A stretch of 64,000 nt of DNA from Hepsetus odoe (GCA_017165825.1 CM029369.1:2121862-2185861), one strand, 5' to 3'. Shown: positions 20,923 to 31,206, counted from the first letter of the stretch. Notes: generated by a model from the letters alone, not told the origin. Program-made: numbers and translations.

Positions 20923-23202
20923 CTACAACGGGTTATGCATGCGGGACAATGCATCTGCCTTCCCATTTTTGGACCCGGGGCGATACGTGATAGAAAACGA
21001 GAACCGAGTGAAGAACAAAGCCCACCTGGCCTGACGAGGGTTGAGTCTTTTGGCCTGCCGGATGTACTCCAGATTCTTATGATCGGTGAGCACCATGAAT
21101 GGATGTCGAGCACCCTCTAACCAGTGGCGCCACTCCTCCAATGCTGCTTTGACTGCTAGCAGTTCCCTATTCCCTATATCGTAGTTTTGCTCCGCCGGGG
21201 TCAACTTGCGTGAATAGAAGGCGCACGGATACAATTTACTGGGGTTGCCATGGTTTTGGGATAAGACAGCTCCCAGTCCCACTTCGGATGCATCTACCTC
21301 CACGATAAAAGGCCTCCCGGGGTCTGTGAGTTTAAGGATAGGTGCGGTCGTGAAACGTCTTTTTAACTCCTCAAAAGCTACACGCGCCCCCCGAGTCCAG
21401 CTCAAGGACACCGGTTTGCCTCTCAGCAAGGAGGACAGGGGAGCTGCCACTGTGCTAAAGTTTCTGATGAACCTACGGTAAAAGTTGGCGAACCCCAGAA
21501 ATCTCTGTAACTGTTTGACGGTACGGGGCTCAGGCCAATGCATGACCGCCTCTACCTTGCCTTTCTCCATCCTTACCCCCCGGGGCCCGATGAGGTAACC
21601 AAGGAACCCTGTCTCTGCCTTGTGAAACTCGCATTTCTCCGCCTTTACGTACAACCCGTGCGAGAGCAAACGAGAGAGCACTCTGCCTACCTGGGAGACG
21701 TGTTCGGCATAGGATTTGGAAAAGACTAAAATGTCGTCCAGATACACTATTACAAATTTGCCTAGCATGTCTCTCAGGATGTCGTTAACGAAGGACTGGA
21801 AGACAGCTGGAGCATTTGCGAGTCCGAACAGCATCACCCTGTACATGTAGTGGCCTGAGGTGATACTGAATGCTGTCTTCCATTCGTCCCCCTTTCGTAT
21901 CCTCACCAAGTTGTACGCACTGCGGAGATCTAGTTTCGTAAAGATCTTGGCCCCTTGGAGTTGTTCTAAGGCAGAGGGAACCAGGGGGAGCGGGTAGCGG
22001 TACTTAACAGTCACCGAGTTCAGGCCTGTGTAGTCGATGCACGGCCTGAGTCCTCCGTCTTTCTTTTTCACGAAGAAAAACCCGGTGGATGCTGGCGAGG
22101 TGGACCGCACGATGAACCCCTGAGCTAATGCCTCGGCAATGTACTCCTCCATTGCTCTCGTTTCCGGGCCCGATAACGGGTAGATGCGAGAGCGAGGGGG
22201 TGTAGCCCCAGTCAGGAGGTCAATCGCACAGTCCCAGGGTCTGTGGGGGGGAAGCCGCGTAGCCCTTTTGGAGCTAAAGACCTGCTTCCAGGCGGCATAC
22301 TCGTTTGGGATGGCCGGAGGTAGGTGAGCCAAGGGGCTCTCCACTGAGGTAGAGGACACAGATAGCCTTGGGGGAAGGCACTGAGCAGCGCACCTTGGGG
22401 CCCATGACTGGATCTGTCCCGTTGCCCAGTCCACTACAGGGTTGTGAGACCTCAACCACGGAAGACCTAATACCATCTCATAGCTGGACTGGGTAAGGAC
22501 AAAGAATGTGATGTGCTCTGTATGGGACGGCTGGACGGTAAGTTTAACCGGGTCAGTTACCTGTGACAACCCGTTGTTCGGGATGGGTCTCCCATCCACG
22601 GCTCGGATGGTAACCGATCGGTCCAATGCGTGATGAGGTACCCGCAGGCGATCTGCAACGGAAGCGGAGAGGAAGTTGCCAGCCGATCCGGAGTCTATTA
22701 GTGCTGAAACATAAAACATATTATTCGCGTAGCCCACAGAAACCCTCACCAAGCACTGGTCAGTCAATAAAGCAGCCTTTGAACAAACTGTTCTTACATA
22801 GTCTTTCTGCCTTATGGCTGGACAGTCCTTCTTCCAGTGCCTTGGACTGCCACAGTGATGGCAAAGTCTCCAACTCCCTTGCCGTTCCTTTTCGGACTTG
22901 GGTCTCGTGGCTCCGAGTTCCATTGGTTCTCCCCACTCCCGCTCCTCGGGCTTCCGTGGGGAAGCCGCCCGGACGGGTGATGTGCGAGGGGGACTCCGAG
23001 GGCGTGGCCGTGGAGATCGGGGTGGCTGGGACCGGCGGTGCTGGTCCAGTCGGATTGCTAGATCGATGACTTCGTCTAGCTCCAGTCCCACATCCCTGCA
23101 GGCTAACTCCCGCTGGAGTTCCTCGTGCAGGCCTGCCCTGAACACCGTGAGGAGGGCCCAGTCGTCCCACCTGCTATCCACCGCGAGGATGCGGAATTCC
23201 AT
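20923..23202 (-). CDS. pol: gypsy gag C-terminus, protease, RT and RNase H
   Basis: 759 codons from the first Met, but the frame is open upstream of it, so this Met is not the real start. Domains in order: gag C-terminal part (1-130) with a zinc knuckle C114-X2-C117-X4-H122-X4-C127; aspartic protease with DSG at 170-172 and the downstream VLGLPWL; reverse transcriptase about 350-545 with KLDL (D425) and YLDD at 487-490; RNase H about 630-755 with D637, E680, D707 and D750. RT and RNase H copy the RNA to DNA within the particle. CIDYTGLN replaces the usual CIDYRGLN, and VMLFGL replaces the usual VMPFGL. It ends at a TAG after MHNPL, and the same frame continues into integrase. Confidence 0.95.
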   Translation of the reverse strand: MEFRILAVDSRWDDWALLTVFRAGLHEELQRELACRDVGLELDEVIDLAIRLDQHRRSQPPRSPRPRPRSPPRTSPVRAASPRKPEEREWGEPMELGATRPKSEKERQGSWRLCHHCGSPRHWKKDCPAIRQKDYVRTVCSKAALLTDQCLVRVSVGYANNMFYVSALIDSGSAGNFLSASVADRLRVPHHALDRSVTIRAVDGRPIPNNGLSQVTDPVKLTVQPSHTEHITFFVLTQSSYEMVLGLPWLRSHNPVVDWATGQIQSWAPRCAAQCLPPRLSVSSTSVESPLAHLPPAIPNEYAAWKQVFSSKRATRLPPHRPWDCAIDLLTGATPPRSRIYPLSGPETRAMEEYIAEALAQGFIVRSTSPASTGFFFVKKKDGGLRPCIDYTGLNSVTVKYRYPLPLVPSALEQLQGAKIFTKLDLRSAYNLVRIRKGDEWKTAFSITSGHYMYRVMLFGLANAPAVFQSFVNDILRDMLGKFVIVYLDDILVFSKSYAEHVSQVGRVLSRLLSHGLYVKAEKCEFHKAETGFLGYLIGPRGVRMEKGKVEAVMHWPEPRTVKQLQRFLGFANFYRRFIRNFSTVAAPLSSLLRGKPVSLSWTRGARVAFEELKRRFTTAPILKLTDPGRPFIVEVDASEVGLGAVLSQNHGNPSKLYPCAFYSRKLTPAEQNYDIGNRELLAVKAALEEWRHWLEGARHPFMVLTDHKNLEYIRQAKRLNPRQARWALFFTRFSFSITYRPGSKNGKADALSRMHNPL

Positions 23203-23756
23203 TGCGTAGTCCGCAGCCGAGCGCGCCCCCTGCCGGAGCCTCAGCAGTCTGTCCCCACCGGCTAGTCCATGGGCGGATGGTCAAAGACGGCACGGAACTG
23301 GTCACAAAACCGAGCATAAGAACGTACCGCCCCGTGCTCTCGGTCCCAGACTGCTGTACCCCACTCCGTTGCGCGACCAGAGAGTCGCCCAATAAACGCG
23401 ATAATTTTCTCGCGGTCTGTCAGGTGGGGAAATTGTTCGAAGTACATCGAAAAAGCGACTACGAAGCTTCGACAGGAATCTGGATCCCCGGCATACCTTT
23501 CAGGCAGCGCCACGTGAAGCCCCATGTCTCTGGGGGGCGGAGTGGCGATCGCCTGCAGTTGCGGGGGAGGGAGCGGACCGGCGGCCACCGTTAGCTTCTC
23601 CATCCTACTCGAAAGCTCCGCCAGGGCGGCAAAAACGTTGTGTTGCGTCCGATCCTGCTCCGTCACCCGCCCGCGAAGCTCCTCGATTTCTCCCCTTCTC
23701 TCTTCGCGGGGGAAACCTCCGGCTGCGCCCCCTTGGGAGGTCCGTTCATCTGTCAT
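23203..23756 (-). pseudogene. gag: gypsy gag N-terminal part, frame-shifted
   Basis: The ATG at 23754-23756 opens a 164-codon frame starting MTDERTSQ and stopping at 23262. It carries a coiled region (EEIEELRGRVTEQDR-like, near residues 18-32) and the capsid motif of fish gypsy gags (GLHVALPERYAGD and FIGRLSGRATEWG). After the stop, the homologous sequence continues in another frame (LRLRQGARSAADYA region, about 23205-23250) into the zinc-knuckle ORF, so one base-level frame break lies near 23262-23270. Gag forms the particle and packages RNA. The ATG lies within the last six bases of the 5' LTR. Confidence 0.85.
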
Positions 23757-23998
23757 GTTTCGCCGTTCGCTATGAAAGAGAAAAGCGGAGGCGCAAATGC
23801 ACGGAGAATACAGTTTAATCACACACACACAAACAGCACACAATGGTGAACGGACAATTCCGGATCGGCTTGGCTGCCTTAAGTGATCTCCGTTCCAGGT
23901 GTTGCAGATCCTGTTGAAAATGCGAGCAAGAGTAAAAACACGGCTAGTACTCTGGAGATCGGGATCGAACTCCGGGTCGCGCCGTGACAGGCGTGACA
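23751..23998 (-). promoter_or_regulatory. 5' LTR of the gypsy element
   Basis: The right-hand repeat copy. It would carry the promoter and poly(A) signals of the element. It includes a block (GAGCAAGAGTAAAAACACGG and about 15 more bases) missing from the other LTR. No canonical primer site beginning TGG follows it on the minus strand. Confidence 0.93.
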
Positions 23999-24003
23999 CA
24001 GGT
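23999..24003. repeat. right target-site duplication of the gypsy element
   Basis: CAGGT, matching CAGGGT at 19162-19167. Joining the flanks restores the expected continuous MITE order. Confidence 0.7.
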
Positions 24004-24196
24004 GTACCTAGAAGAACTGATGCTGCTCTGAAGGCAAAAGGTAGTAAAGCCGAATATTGATCTGATTTAGATTTTTCTTTTGTTCGCTCACTTTGCATTT
24101 TGTAAACTGATCAAAATAAACAATCATTATTGATATTTCTGAAAGCGTTCTTTGTTTACAGCATTTTTTCACACCTGCCTAAAACTTTTGCACAGT

Positions 24197-24200
<4 letters not shown>

Positions 24201-24234
<34 letters not shown>

Positions 24235-24252
24235 ATATATATATATATATAT
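24201..24252. repeat. (GT)n then (AT)n microsatellite
   Basis: A GT run to about 24232 followed by a short AT run, immediately outside the MITE end. Confidence 0.95.
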
Positions 24253-24784
24253 TATAAACAGTGCAATAAAAGTCTCAAGGGAAATGTTTAAAACTGTTTA
24301 CTTAAAACGGTCATTCTCCACTAAAAACTCATTAGAATACATTCAGATAAAGATACATTTTGTAAAAAGTAGTTGAGTAGATTAAGTAAAAAAAAAAACT
24401 AAAAAAAAAACTTCTGATCAGAGGTTTGTTCCGGGTTTTCTCCTCGAAGCTCCATCACGCAGTAAACTGCTCCATCAGCAGCTCCTGATTTAAATGAATG
24501 GTCACTTCATCAAAGCAGGGATTGATCAGAAACTATTGATTATTATGGGATGCTATTACAACCTTCTCAATTACATAAAACTGCTAATTATGTTTGTGTT
24601 TATCAACAATACACACACAACATAAAAGCTTTTAAATATATTTTTCTCTGGTGAATAATACACACACACACACACACACACACAATCACAAATTTTTTTC
24701 ATTGTGATCAAGTGCCCTAACGTTGGTCAGGCCTTCAGGAGCTGGACTGAAGTGCCACCAAACAGAATTAAAACTGTGAGACCG
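24253..24784. other. AT-rich unique sequence with one (CA)n run
   Basis: A CA run lies at about 24660-24683. No gene or element recognised. Confidence 0.5.
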
Positions 24785-25030
24785 ACCGACCGCCTGCATC
24801 TCCTGTCTCTCCATAAACCTCCTCACACACAGAATATCAACCTTCCTTCTCTATTATATCAGCTCATTCTCTCCCTTTACCAGTCATGCTGCCAATATTC
24901 AAAGTTCCTCCCTCACTTCCACTCTCCTCCCCTTCCTTCTCCTCCCTCAAGACATGCCTTCCTCCTCTTCTTCTTCTTCTTCGGCCAACAGTAGTCCAGT
25001 TTCCAGGTTGGCAGGTTGTGGCGAAAACAA
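24785..25030 (-). mobile_element. RTE-like LINE fragment, endonuclease start
   Basis: The minus strand encodes GTLNIGSMTGKGRE (about 24864-24905), which resembles the start of the apurinic-endonuclease domain of a fish LINE whose later parts occur at 35111, 41540 and 51110. Upstream of it lies an R-rich GRRRRRRGG stretch that is probably from the LINE 5' region. Everything downstream is missing. Confidence 0.65.
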
Positions 25031-25600
25031 GCAATATAAAACCCAGAATATCCTTAAGGTACAATATTAGACTCGTTTTGCTCCGTTTTTTCATAAACGC
25101 ATTTTAGCTTCAGTGACGAGGCCTCACTCAGGACTGAGTCACAGTGTGGGCAACGAAGATGAGATTGTTTTCAGGCACATTTACTTCAGTTTTTTTCCTT
25201 CTCGTCACCACATCCCATGTTCAGAAGGAGAAACAGACTCCGTACTTTAGTCTGAACACATCTGTATCTTCCATTATTTTTCTTCTCCATCACCTTCCCA
25301 ACACCAGACCCGTCTCAGACTAAAGGGACACAAACACAGAAAAGACGTCCCTCTGTGTGTCCGTCGGTGCAGGACAGAGTGAAGGAGAGTGAGAGAGGAC
25401 AGGGAGAGTGGACGGTGGAGTTCAGGGTGTGTGGAGTGTGTGTCCGTGATGGAGAACTAGTAGAGACGGTGATGAAAGTGAAGCGGTGAAGTTCATGTGG
25501 ATTATTTTCAGTAGATTGTTTTTATTGGAGTTGAAGTTCGAGGCTTTAATAGTCTTTAATTCTATTAATATGGAGTGAGATAAAGTAAAGTAAATATTAT
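25031..25600. other. unique sequence, no gene seen
   Basis: Contains repeated GTGTGTCCGT-type and GGAGAGTG motifs (25340-25460) but no clear unit. Confidence 0.4.
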
Positions 25601-25619
25601 TTATAAAGCTTATAAAGTT

Positions 25620-27190
25620 GATACTTTAGAGTAAAGTACAGGAATGTACTGAGAGCGTAAAGTAAAAGTACAGGAATTCACTGAGAGTGTAAAGTAAAAG
25701 TACAGGAATGAGTGTAGTAGCAGGAATGTACTGAGAGTATAGCACAGGAATGTACTGAGAGGTAGTAGCACAGAATGTACCGAAGAGCATAGTAAAACAC
25801 AGATCGTAGCTGGAGAGTAGTAGCACAGACAATGAGTGTAGCACAGGAATGTACTGAGTAAGTAGCACAGGATCACTGGAGACAGTAAAGCACAGAATGT
25901 ACTGAGAGCTTAGCAGCACAAAAATGTATTTCAGTCAGTAGCAGAGGAATGTACTGGAGAGTGTGTGCAAAAGTGAGCAGAATGTGGGACTGGAGAGCGG
26001 TAAAAGTAGGGGGGGCAGCAGAATGTAATGAGCAAAGCACAGAATTCCTGTACTTTTTACTTTACGCTCTCAGCACATTCCTGTACTTTTTACTTTACGC
26101 CTCAGCACATTCCTGTACTTTTTACTTTACACTCTCAGTACATTCCTCGTACTTTACTTTACACCTCAGTACATTCTGTACTTCTTTTACTTTATACCTC
26201 AGCATACATTCCTGTACTTTTACTTTACACTCTCAGTACATTCCTGTACTTTTACTTTATACTCAGTACATTCCTGTACTTTTACTTTACACTCTCAGTG
26301 CATTCCTGTACTTTTTACTTTATACTCTCAGTACATTCCTGTACTTTTATTTACACTCAGTACATTCCTGTACTCTTACTTACACCTCAGTACATTCCTG
26401 TACTTTTACTTTATACTCTCAGTACACATTCCTGTAATTTACTTACACTTCAGTACATTCAGCATTCTTTACTTTATACCTCTAGTACATTCCGTACTTT
26501 TACTTTACACTCAGTGCATTCTGTACTTTTTTACTTTATACCTCAGTACATCTCCTGTACTTTTTACTTTACACTCTTTACATTCCCACTTTTATTTTTA
26601 CACTCTCAGTACACCTCCTGTACTTTTTATTTTACACTTCAATTCTCAGTACATTCCTGTACTTTTACTTTACACTCTCAGTACATTCCTGTACTTTACT
26701 TTACACTCTCAGTACATTCCTGTACTTTTACTTTACACTCTCAGTACATTCCTGCACTTTTACTTTACGCTCTCAGTACATTCCTGTACTTTTTACTTTA
26801 CGCTCTCAGTACATTCCTGTACTTTTACTTTACACTCTCAGTACATTCCTGTACTTTACTTTACACTCTCAGTACATTCCTGCACTTTTTACTTTATACT
26901 CTCAGTACATTCCTGTACTTTACACTCTCAGTGCATTCCTGTACTTTTTACTTTACACTCTCAGTACACTCCTGTACTTTTACCTTACACTCTCAGTACA
27001 CTCCTGTACTTTTTACTTTACACTCTCAGTACACTCCTGTACATTTACTTTACACTCTCAGTACACTCCTGTACTTTTTACTTTACACTCTCAGTACATT
27101 CCTGTACTTTTACTTTACACTCTCAGTACACTCCTGTACTTTTTACTTTACACTCTCAGTACATTCCTGTACTCCTGTACACTTTTTCTC
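25620..27190. repeat. 33/34-bp minisatellite with inverted halves (array C)
   Basis: From about 26041 to 27185 the unit is CTCTCAGTACATTCCTGTAC followed by TTTTTACTTTACAC (33 or 34 bp, about 34 copies). From about 25620 to 26040 the inverse complement of the same unit is present (about 12 noisier copies, e.g. GTAAAGTAAAAGTACAGGAA). The two halves meet near GAATTCC at 26043 with no unrelated spacer. The 392-codon frame across the right half is a repeat translation. Confidence 0.95.
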
Positions 27191-27209
27191 TGTACTACTG
27201 ATATAAAGT

Positions 27210-27386
27210 AAAAGTGAAGTGAAAGTGATCATTTGCCATTGTGAACCACATTGGAACACATTCTCTGATTTCAACCCACACACTCCATTCAGCAGTGGGC
27301 AGCCATACTCGGCGCCTGGACAGCAGTGATGGGGACGGTATCTTGCTCAAGGGTACCTCAGGGCAACTTGCTGGTCTGGGCCTCGA
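27210..27386 (-). repeat. S1 SINE copy, head truncated
   Basis: On the plus strand it starts GTGAAGTGAAAGTGATC, then CAGCAGTGGGCAGCCATAC and GATGGGGACGGTATCTTG, and ends near the B-box side. Confidence 0.85.
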
Positions 27387-27479
27387 AGTAAAGAATGTTT
27401 ACTTTTCCCATCTCTGTGAGGAAGTGGGGAATGTGAGCAGTCATGCTCCGGCAACCAGGCCCAGCATCGGTTTGCGCTA

Positions 27480-29050
27480 AATAACAGCCCGAGAGAAGAG
27501 AGAGGATGTAACTGTTCTTCCGTGAGCCTGCTGGGATTTGCGGTGAGATTAGCTTGTTCACAATTACGCACTCTAAAAGTCAGGAATTCCATTAATTAGA
27601 GCTTCTTAGGACCCTCAGTACAACGTCCCCTTGATGCATTAAATTGGACGGACTGATAGAATTTCAAATGCGAGGGGAGGGGGAGGATCCTCAAGGCGCT
27701 TCGTGTAGCGTGATGCTTGACATTCATAAAATGAAAACAAACACGCAAGTTGCTGCCACTCAACCTCTCCTCGGAAATGAGAATTCATTATTCTGGAGCA
27801 TCTAAGAAAGTCAATAAGCCCGGCACAAAGGCAGAATGATATTTTCTCTTTTAATCAGATCATGAGTGCCGCCGAAGGAAAGAGAGAAGCACTTGATGGG
27901 GAAGGTGGGGGGGCGGATAAGAAGCCTGAGATGATTCAGGTGAAAAAAAGAACCTGCCCTTGCTGCGCCGCCATTTCTATTCCTATACCCATATTCATGA
28001 TAGTCATTTTTTTTTCCTCTCGCAGATGAAGCCCCGAACCTTGCAGGGAGATCGATAAAGGTGAGAAAAATAACGTGCTCATCTCGTCTCCCGTCCCGAG
28101 CACCCGGAGCCGGGTTGCTGTGCGAATTGCATTTCGGCAGGGAGGCCACTTTGTGGAAAGTATTAAAGCTGGACTCCGCCACAGCTGGCCGGCGGCCTTG
28201 GAGGGCCCATTAGTGCCAGCTGTTTCGGCAAAACGCTGCTGTTCTTATTAAAGCAAACCTGCCGCTTAAACGGTGGCAAAATTAGATTCCTTTTCTCGCC
28301 GTAAAAAACTACATAGCCTGCAATTGTGGGAGTGCGAGGGACTGCCAAGAGGGGGCAGTATAGTCACTGAGTTGTGCTCCTGCTTTCGTCTCATCTAAAA
28401 AATGGAAATTAGATGTGTAGACGAGTGCAGACAAAGAGGGGCTGGCTATTGGAATGGATTCTAGTGAGGGGGGGGGAAACAAAAGCCCCAAATATAAAAA
28501 CACACATCTGTGAAATGAGAAAAATATGTTCACTTTGTGGGATAAGAATGGGGGAAACGCCTGGCTTGTCTTTTGTGTTTCCTCGCACTGCTTGGGAGCC
28601 ACTGGAACTTTATTTAAGTCGCTTTGATTGGTTGTGATTGAAGCTGCCAGCTTTAATGGTTTGGTAGCGATAGCGCAGTGTGTGTGTGTTACTTCCATTA
28701 AAGACAACGCTTGTGTTGGTGCATGTGGAGGCTCAGGAGGATTTGAAGGAGCTGGGGGGAAAATATTGTCGTTGTTGACCCGTAATCTCTGGGCGGCAGA
28801 TCAGTTTTGGGGAACCCTGAGTTGATGTCCTTTGACAGCTGTGTCTCCAAAGCGGCTCGGGAGCCGTGTGAAGCTAAAGCCGGTTACAGAGAAGCCTCAT
28901 ATCACACACAGCAGCGGCAGGAGTTGCCTTATCTCACCCCGCCGCCCAGGCTGCACTTTCTTCTGCAACTTTTCATCCGCCGTCCTCTCTCGGCAACATT
29001 TGGTCTCTCTCCAGCCAGCTGACCGGGCTGCGCTCGGCTGAGGGATCCTC
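27480..29050. other. unique block, candidate conserved noncoding DNA
   Basis: About 1.5 kb without transposon motifs. It includes a splice-like pattern at 28010-28066 (pyrimidine tract, CAG, 35 bases, GTGAGA). No convincing protein is encoded. Confidence 0.35.
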
Positions 29051-29310
29051 TAAAATTGCTCGTTTGTTTGCTTGCTCATGGAGAAAGAACATGCTGTTCT
29101 CTCTCCAGTCCATACATGGAGATAAAGAACCTGCTCTGAGGTGACCATATTTGGGAGGTCTTTCCTCACCCATTCCTGTTGAAGTAGTGTGGGGTGGTGT
29201 TGTGGCAAATGAGCTTTACAAAAGGTTCTGTACAATATAAAGGGTTTTATGACATTTATGCTTGTCCAGATTCCCAAACATCCAATCAGAGCAGAGATCG
29301 TTTAAATGTA

Positions 29311-29850
29311 CAGTACTGTGCAAGTCCTGAGCCCTTCATTTCTTCATATTTTGCTTCCAAAAGATCAAGACTTTTTTGTATTTTTACTGTGTTGTTGGAA
29401 CAGTTCTCCAGATCTTCCTGAAGGACAATGTTGTCTCTCATTTTCAGTCCAGTCTCTGTACCTGAGCAGTTCTCCAGATCTTCCTGAAGGACAGTGTTGT
29501 TGTCTCTCATTTTCAGTCCAGTCTCTGTACCTGAGCAGTTTCAGAAGAAGAGCTTTGGGACGTCCTTCAAGAAGCCTGAAGGAGTGTTCCAGATACGACT
29601 TGAAGAAAGGAGCTGGTCTAAGGGAGATGAGGCTGTGCTGAAGAATAACGGTGGTGGTGGTGAATATTGACTTTAAAGCTGGTTAGATTTAAACACTCTT
29701 TATGCTTCTACTGCAAAAAAAAAAAATCTTGTATCCACTAAAAAGTGAGTTCTACAGAAATTCTGTCTAATTTCAGTTTTTGCTAGTGGTGGAAGAGGAA
29801 GATTCAGTAGACAGGAAGAAATGGAAATGAGCGATCTACTTTGGCGACCC
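29311..29850 (+). mobile_element. Tc1/mariner-type MITE (second family), 3' end lost
   Basis: Starts CAGTACTGTGCAAGTCCTGA directly after a TA (29309-29310), the Tc1 target. Internal blocks CCAGATCTTCCTGAAGGACA, TTTCAGTCCAGTCTCTGTAC and GGACGTCCTTCAAGAAGCCT recur inverted at 50739-51096. A segment of about 66 bp is tandemly doubled at 29401-29535. The expected inverted right end was not found. Confidence 0.75.
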
Positions 29851-29957
29851 AACGTTGGCTGGATAAGAAGAAAACTTCTCTCCAACTGTTTCCTCAGGAA
29901 CTCTCTCTTGGTCATTTCTGAAGTTGATATTTTTAGGAATGAAAGGCTGTTTAGACT

Positions 29958-30114
29958 GTTTCGTTGTGGGTTCAAATCCCTGACCTGAGGTTCCCTTAAG
30001 CAAGGTACCGTCCCCATCGCTGCTCCCTGTGTGCTGGATTTGGCTGCCTACTGCTGCACTTTAAAGGTAAATGCAGAAAAGATGTGTTTACAATGACAGT
30101 CACTTTCACTTTCA
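29958..30114 (+). repeat. S1 SINE copy lacking its A box
   Basis: Starts at the B box GGGTTCAAATCCC, then AGCAAGGTACCGTCCCCAT and ends CAGTCACTTTCACTTTCAC. It abuts the next SINE in the same direction. Confidence 0.85.
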
Positions 30115-30118
30115 CAAT

Positions 30119-30384
30119 TGTAGCAGTGGCCTAGTGGTTAGGGAGTTGCCCTGCATTGGAAGATTGGGGGTTTGATTCCCTCACAAGTAGGTTGCCCTTA
30201 GGTACCCCTGAGCAAGGTACCGTCCCCGTCACTGCTCCCCAGGCGCTTTCAATAGCTGCTCACTGCTGCACGGTGTTTGTGTGCATGGGTTAAAAGCGGA
30301 GGTCCAATTTCGTTGTGGTTCATGGTTTGCTGTGCCGTGACCTCGCAATGACAAGGGTTGTCACTTTCACTTTTTCACTTTCAA
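30119..30384 (+). repeat. S1 SINE, full copy
   Basis: A box GCAGTGGCCTAGTGGTTAGG, B box GGGTTTGATTCCC, GAGCAAGGTACCGTCCCCGT, CACTGCTGCACGGTGTTTGT and the tail TTGTCACTTTCACTTTTTCA. It is very similar to the copy at 37178. Confidence 0.93.
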
Positions 30385-30889
30385 ATGACCTTTAAAATGA
30401 ATCCAGGCTGATTAGAGTCGCTAATTTTTTGATAATCTGATTATGCGATCCCGACCACATGTTCAGTGATTAAAAGGCAGGCTTGGAAATCACCGGATTC
30501 CATCACTGGGGGGTAATAATCAGAGGAAATGGATCGAGAATCAATCCATTGATCCCAGCCGCCACGGCAGGAGCTCTGGATTTCCCAGCAGTCCGTGAAG
30601 GAAATCCGAATGGGCTCCGAATGAGTGGCTGAGCAGACGCCTGCTGAAGGAGCCGATAATGGATTCAGTTTTGGACATGAGGAGGTCTTTCAGCGTCCTT
30701 GAAACAACAGGGCCTCGACCCGTCACAACCGGGCATGTCTTCACCAGCGGCGGCTCCGAGCGAACCTGTGACAGGCCTGCCATCAGCACCCAGCGGCCCA
30801 GCACCAGCTGGGAGCACCAGTTAATGAAGGAGGCTGTCCAGGAAAAGAGCATCTGTGTTTGTGTGTGTTAACAAGGAGACAGCCCACGG

Positions 30890-30912
30890 TGTGTGTGTGT
30901 GTGTGTGTGTGT
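30890..30912. repeat. (GT)n microsatellite
   Basis: A pure GT run. Confidence 0.9.
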
Positions 30913-31079
30913 ATAGAGACTACAGTTTGCAATTGTGTGTGTTATTCAACCTAGCATTACTTATTTATGATCACTAATTTCTTCTTCTTCTTCTTCACTA
31001 TTCTATTCTCTGTGTACAAGGTTGTCTTTCCGTTTTCATATTCATTCTTTCTTGTTAATTGCAAAATTCCTGTAAATAT

Positions 31080-31206
31080 ATATATAATATGTGTGTTTTT
31101 TATATATTCTCTCTTTCTTTCTGTTCTTTCTTGTCCAAGAGCCCTGTAATACCCCGATTTCCCATTCGTGGGATAATAAAGGGTTATTCTATTCTATTCT
31201 ATTCTA
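31080..31206 (+). mobile_element. LINE 3' tail with (ATTCT)n end
   Basis: CCCATTCGTGGGATAATAAA is followed by ATTCT pentamers. The same kind of end, inverted, lies at 15529-15575. A short tandem repeat after a conserved 3' end is typical of non-LTR elements that prime on target DNA. Confidence 0.6.

Larger units (their letters stand above)
19168..23998 (-). mobile_element. Ty3/gypsy chromovirus retrotransposon
   Basis: A near-complete LTR retrotransposon on the minus strand, 4.83 kb. In transcription order it has a 5' LTR (23751-23998), gag, a zinc knuckle, protease, RT, RNase H, integrase, a chromodomain, a polypurine tract and a 3' LTR (19168-19375). LTRs begin TGT and end ACA. No envelope gene is present, so it is a retrotransposon rather than an exogenous virus. 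It is inactive as it stands: a frame break in gag, a stop between RNase H and integrase, and unequal LTRs. It lies within a MITE with a CAGGT target duplication. Confidence 0.95.
18847..24200. mobile_element. Tc1/mariner-type MITE, split by a gypsy element
   Basis: The left piece is 18847-19167 and the right piece 24004-24200. The left end has GTGCAAAAGTTTTAAGCAGG and the right end the inverse CACACCTGCCTAAAACTTTT. Both pieces also carry the ATCAATATTTGGTGTGACCA block or its inverse, so the terminal inverted repeats are about 200 bp. Without the insertion the element is about 520 bp and has no transposase frame. A half copy with the same internal junction is at 41958-42277. Members are moved by a Tc1-type transposase made elsewhere. 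Confidence 0.85.

Noticed and set aside
20417..21120. Plus-strand frames of 131-205 codons over the retrotransposon
   Set aside because: They are antisense shadows of pol.
19168..23998. Endogenous retrovirus with envelope
   Set aside because: There is no room or frame for an envelope gene; the chromodomain integrase and domain order fit a Ty3/gypsy chromovirus.
26028..27206. 392-codon open frame on the plus strand
   Set aside because: Made only of a repeating SVHSCTFYFTL-type phrase from the 33/34-bp array; no start context, domain or gene structure.
30119..30200. tRNA gene
   Set aside because: A and B boxes are present, but the sequence does not fold as a full cloverleaf by eye and belongs to a SINE repeated over 20 times.
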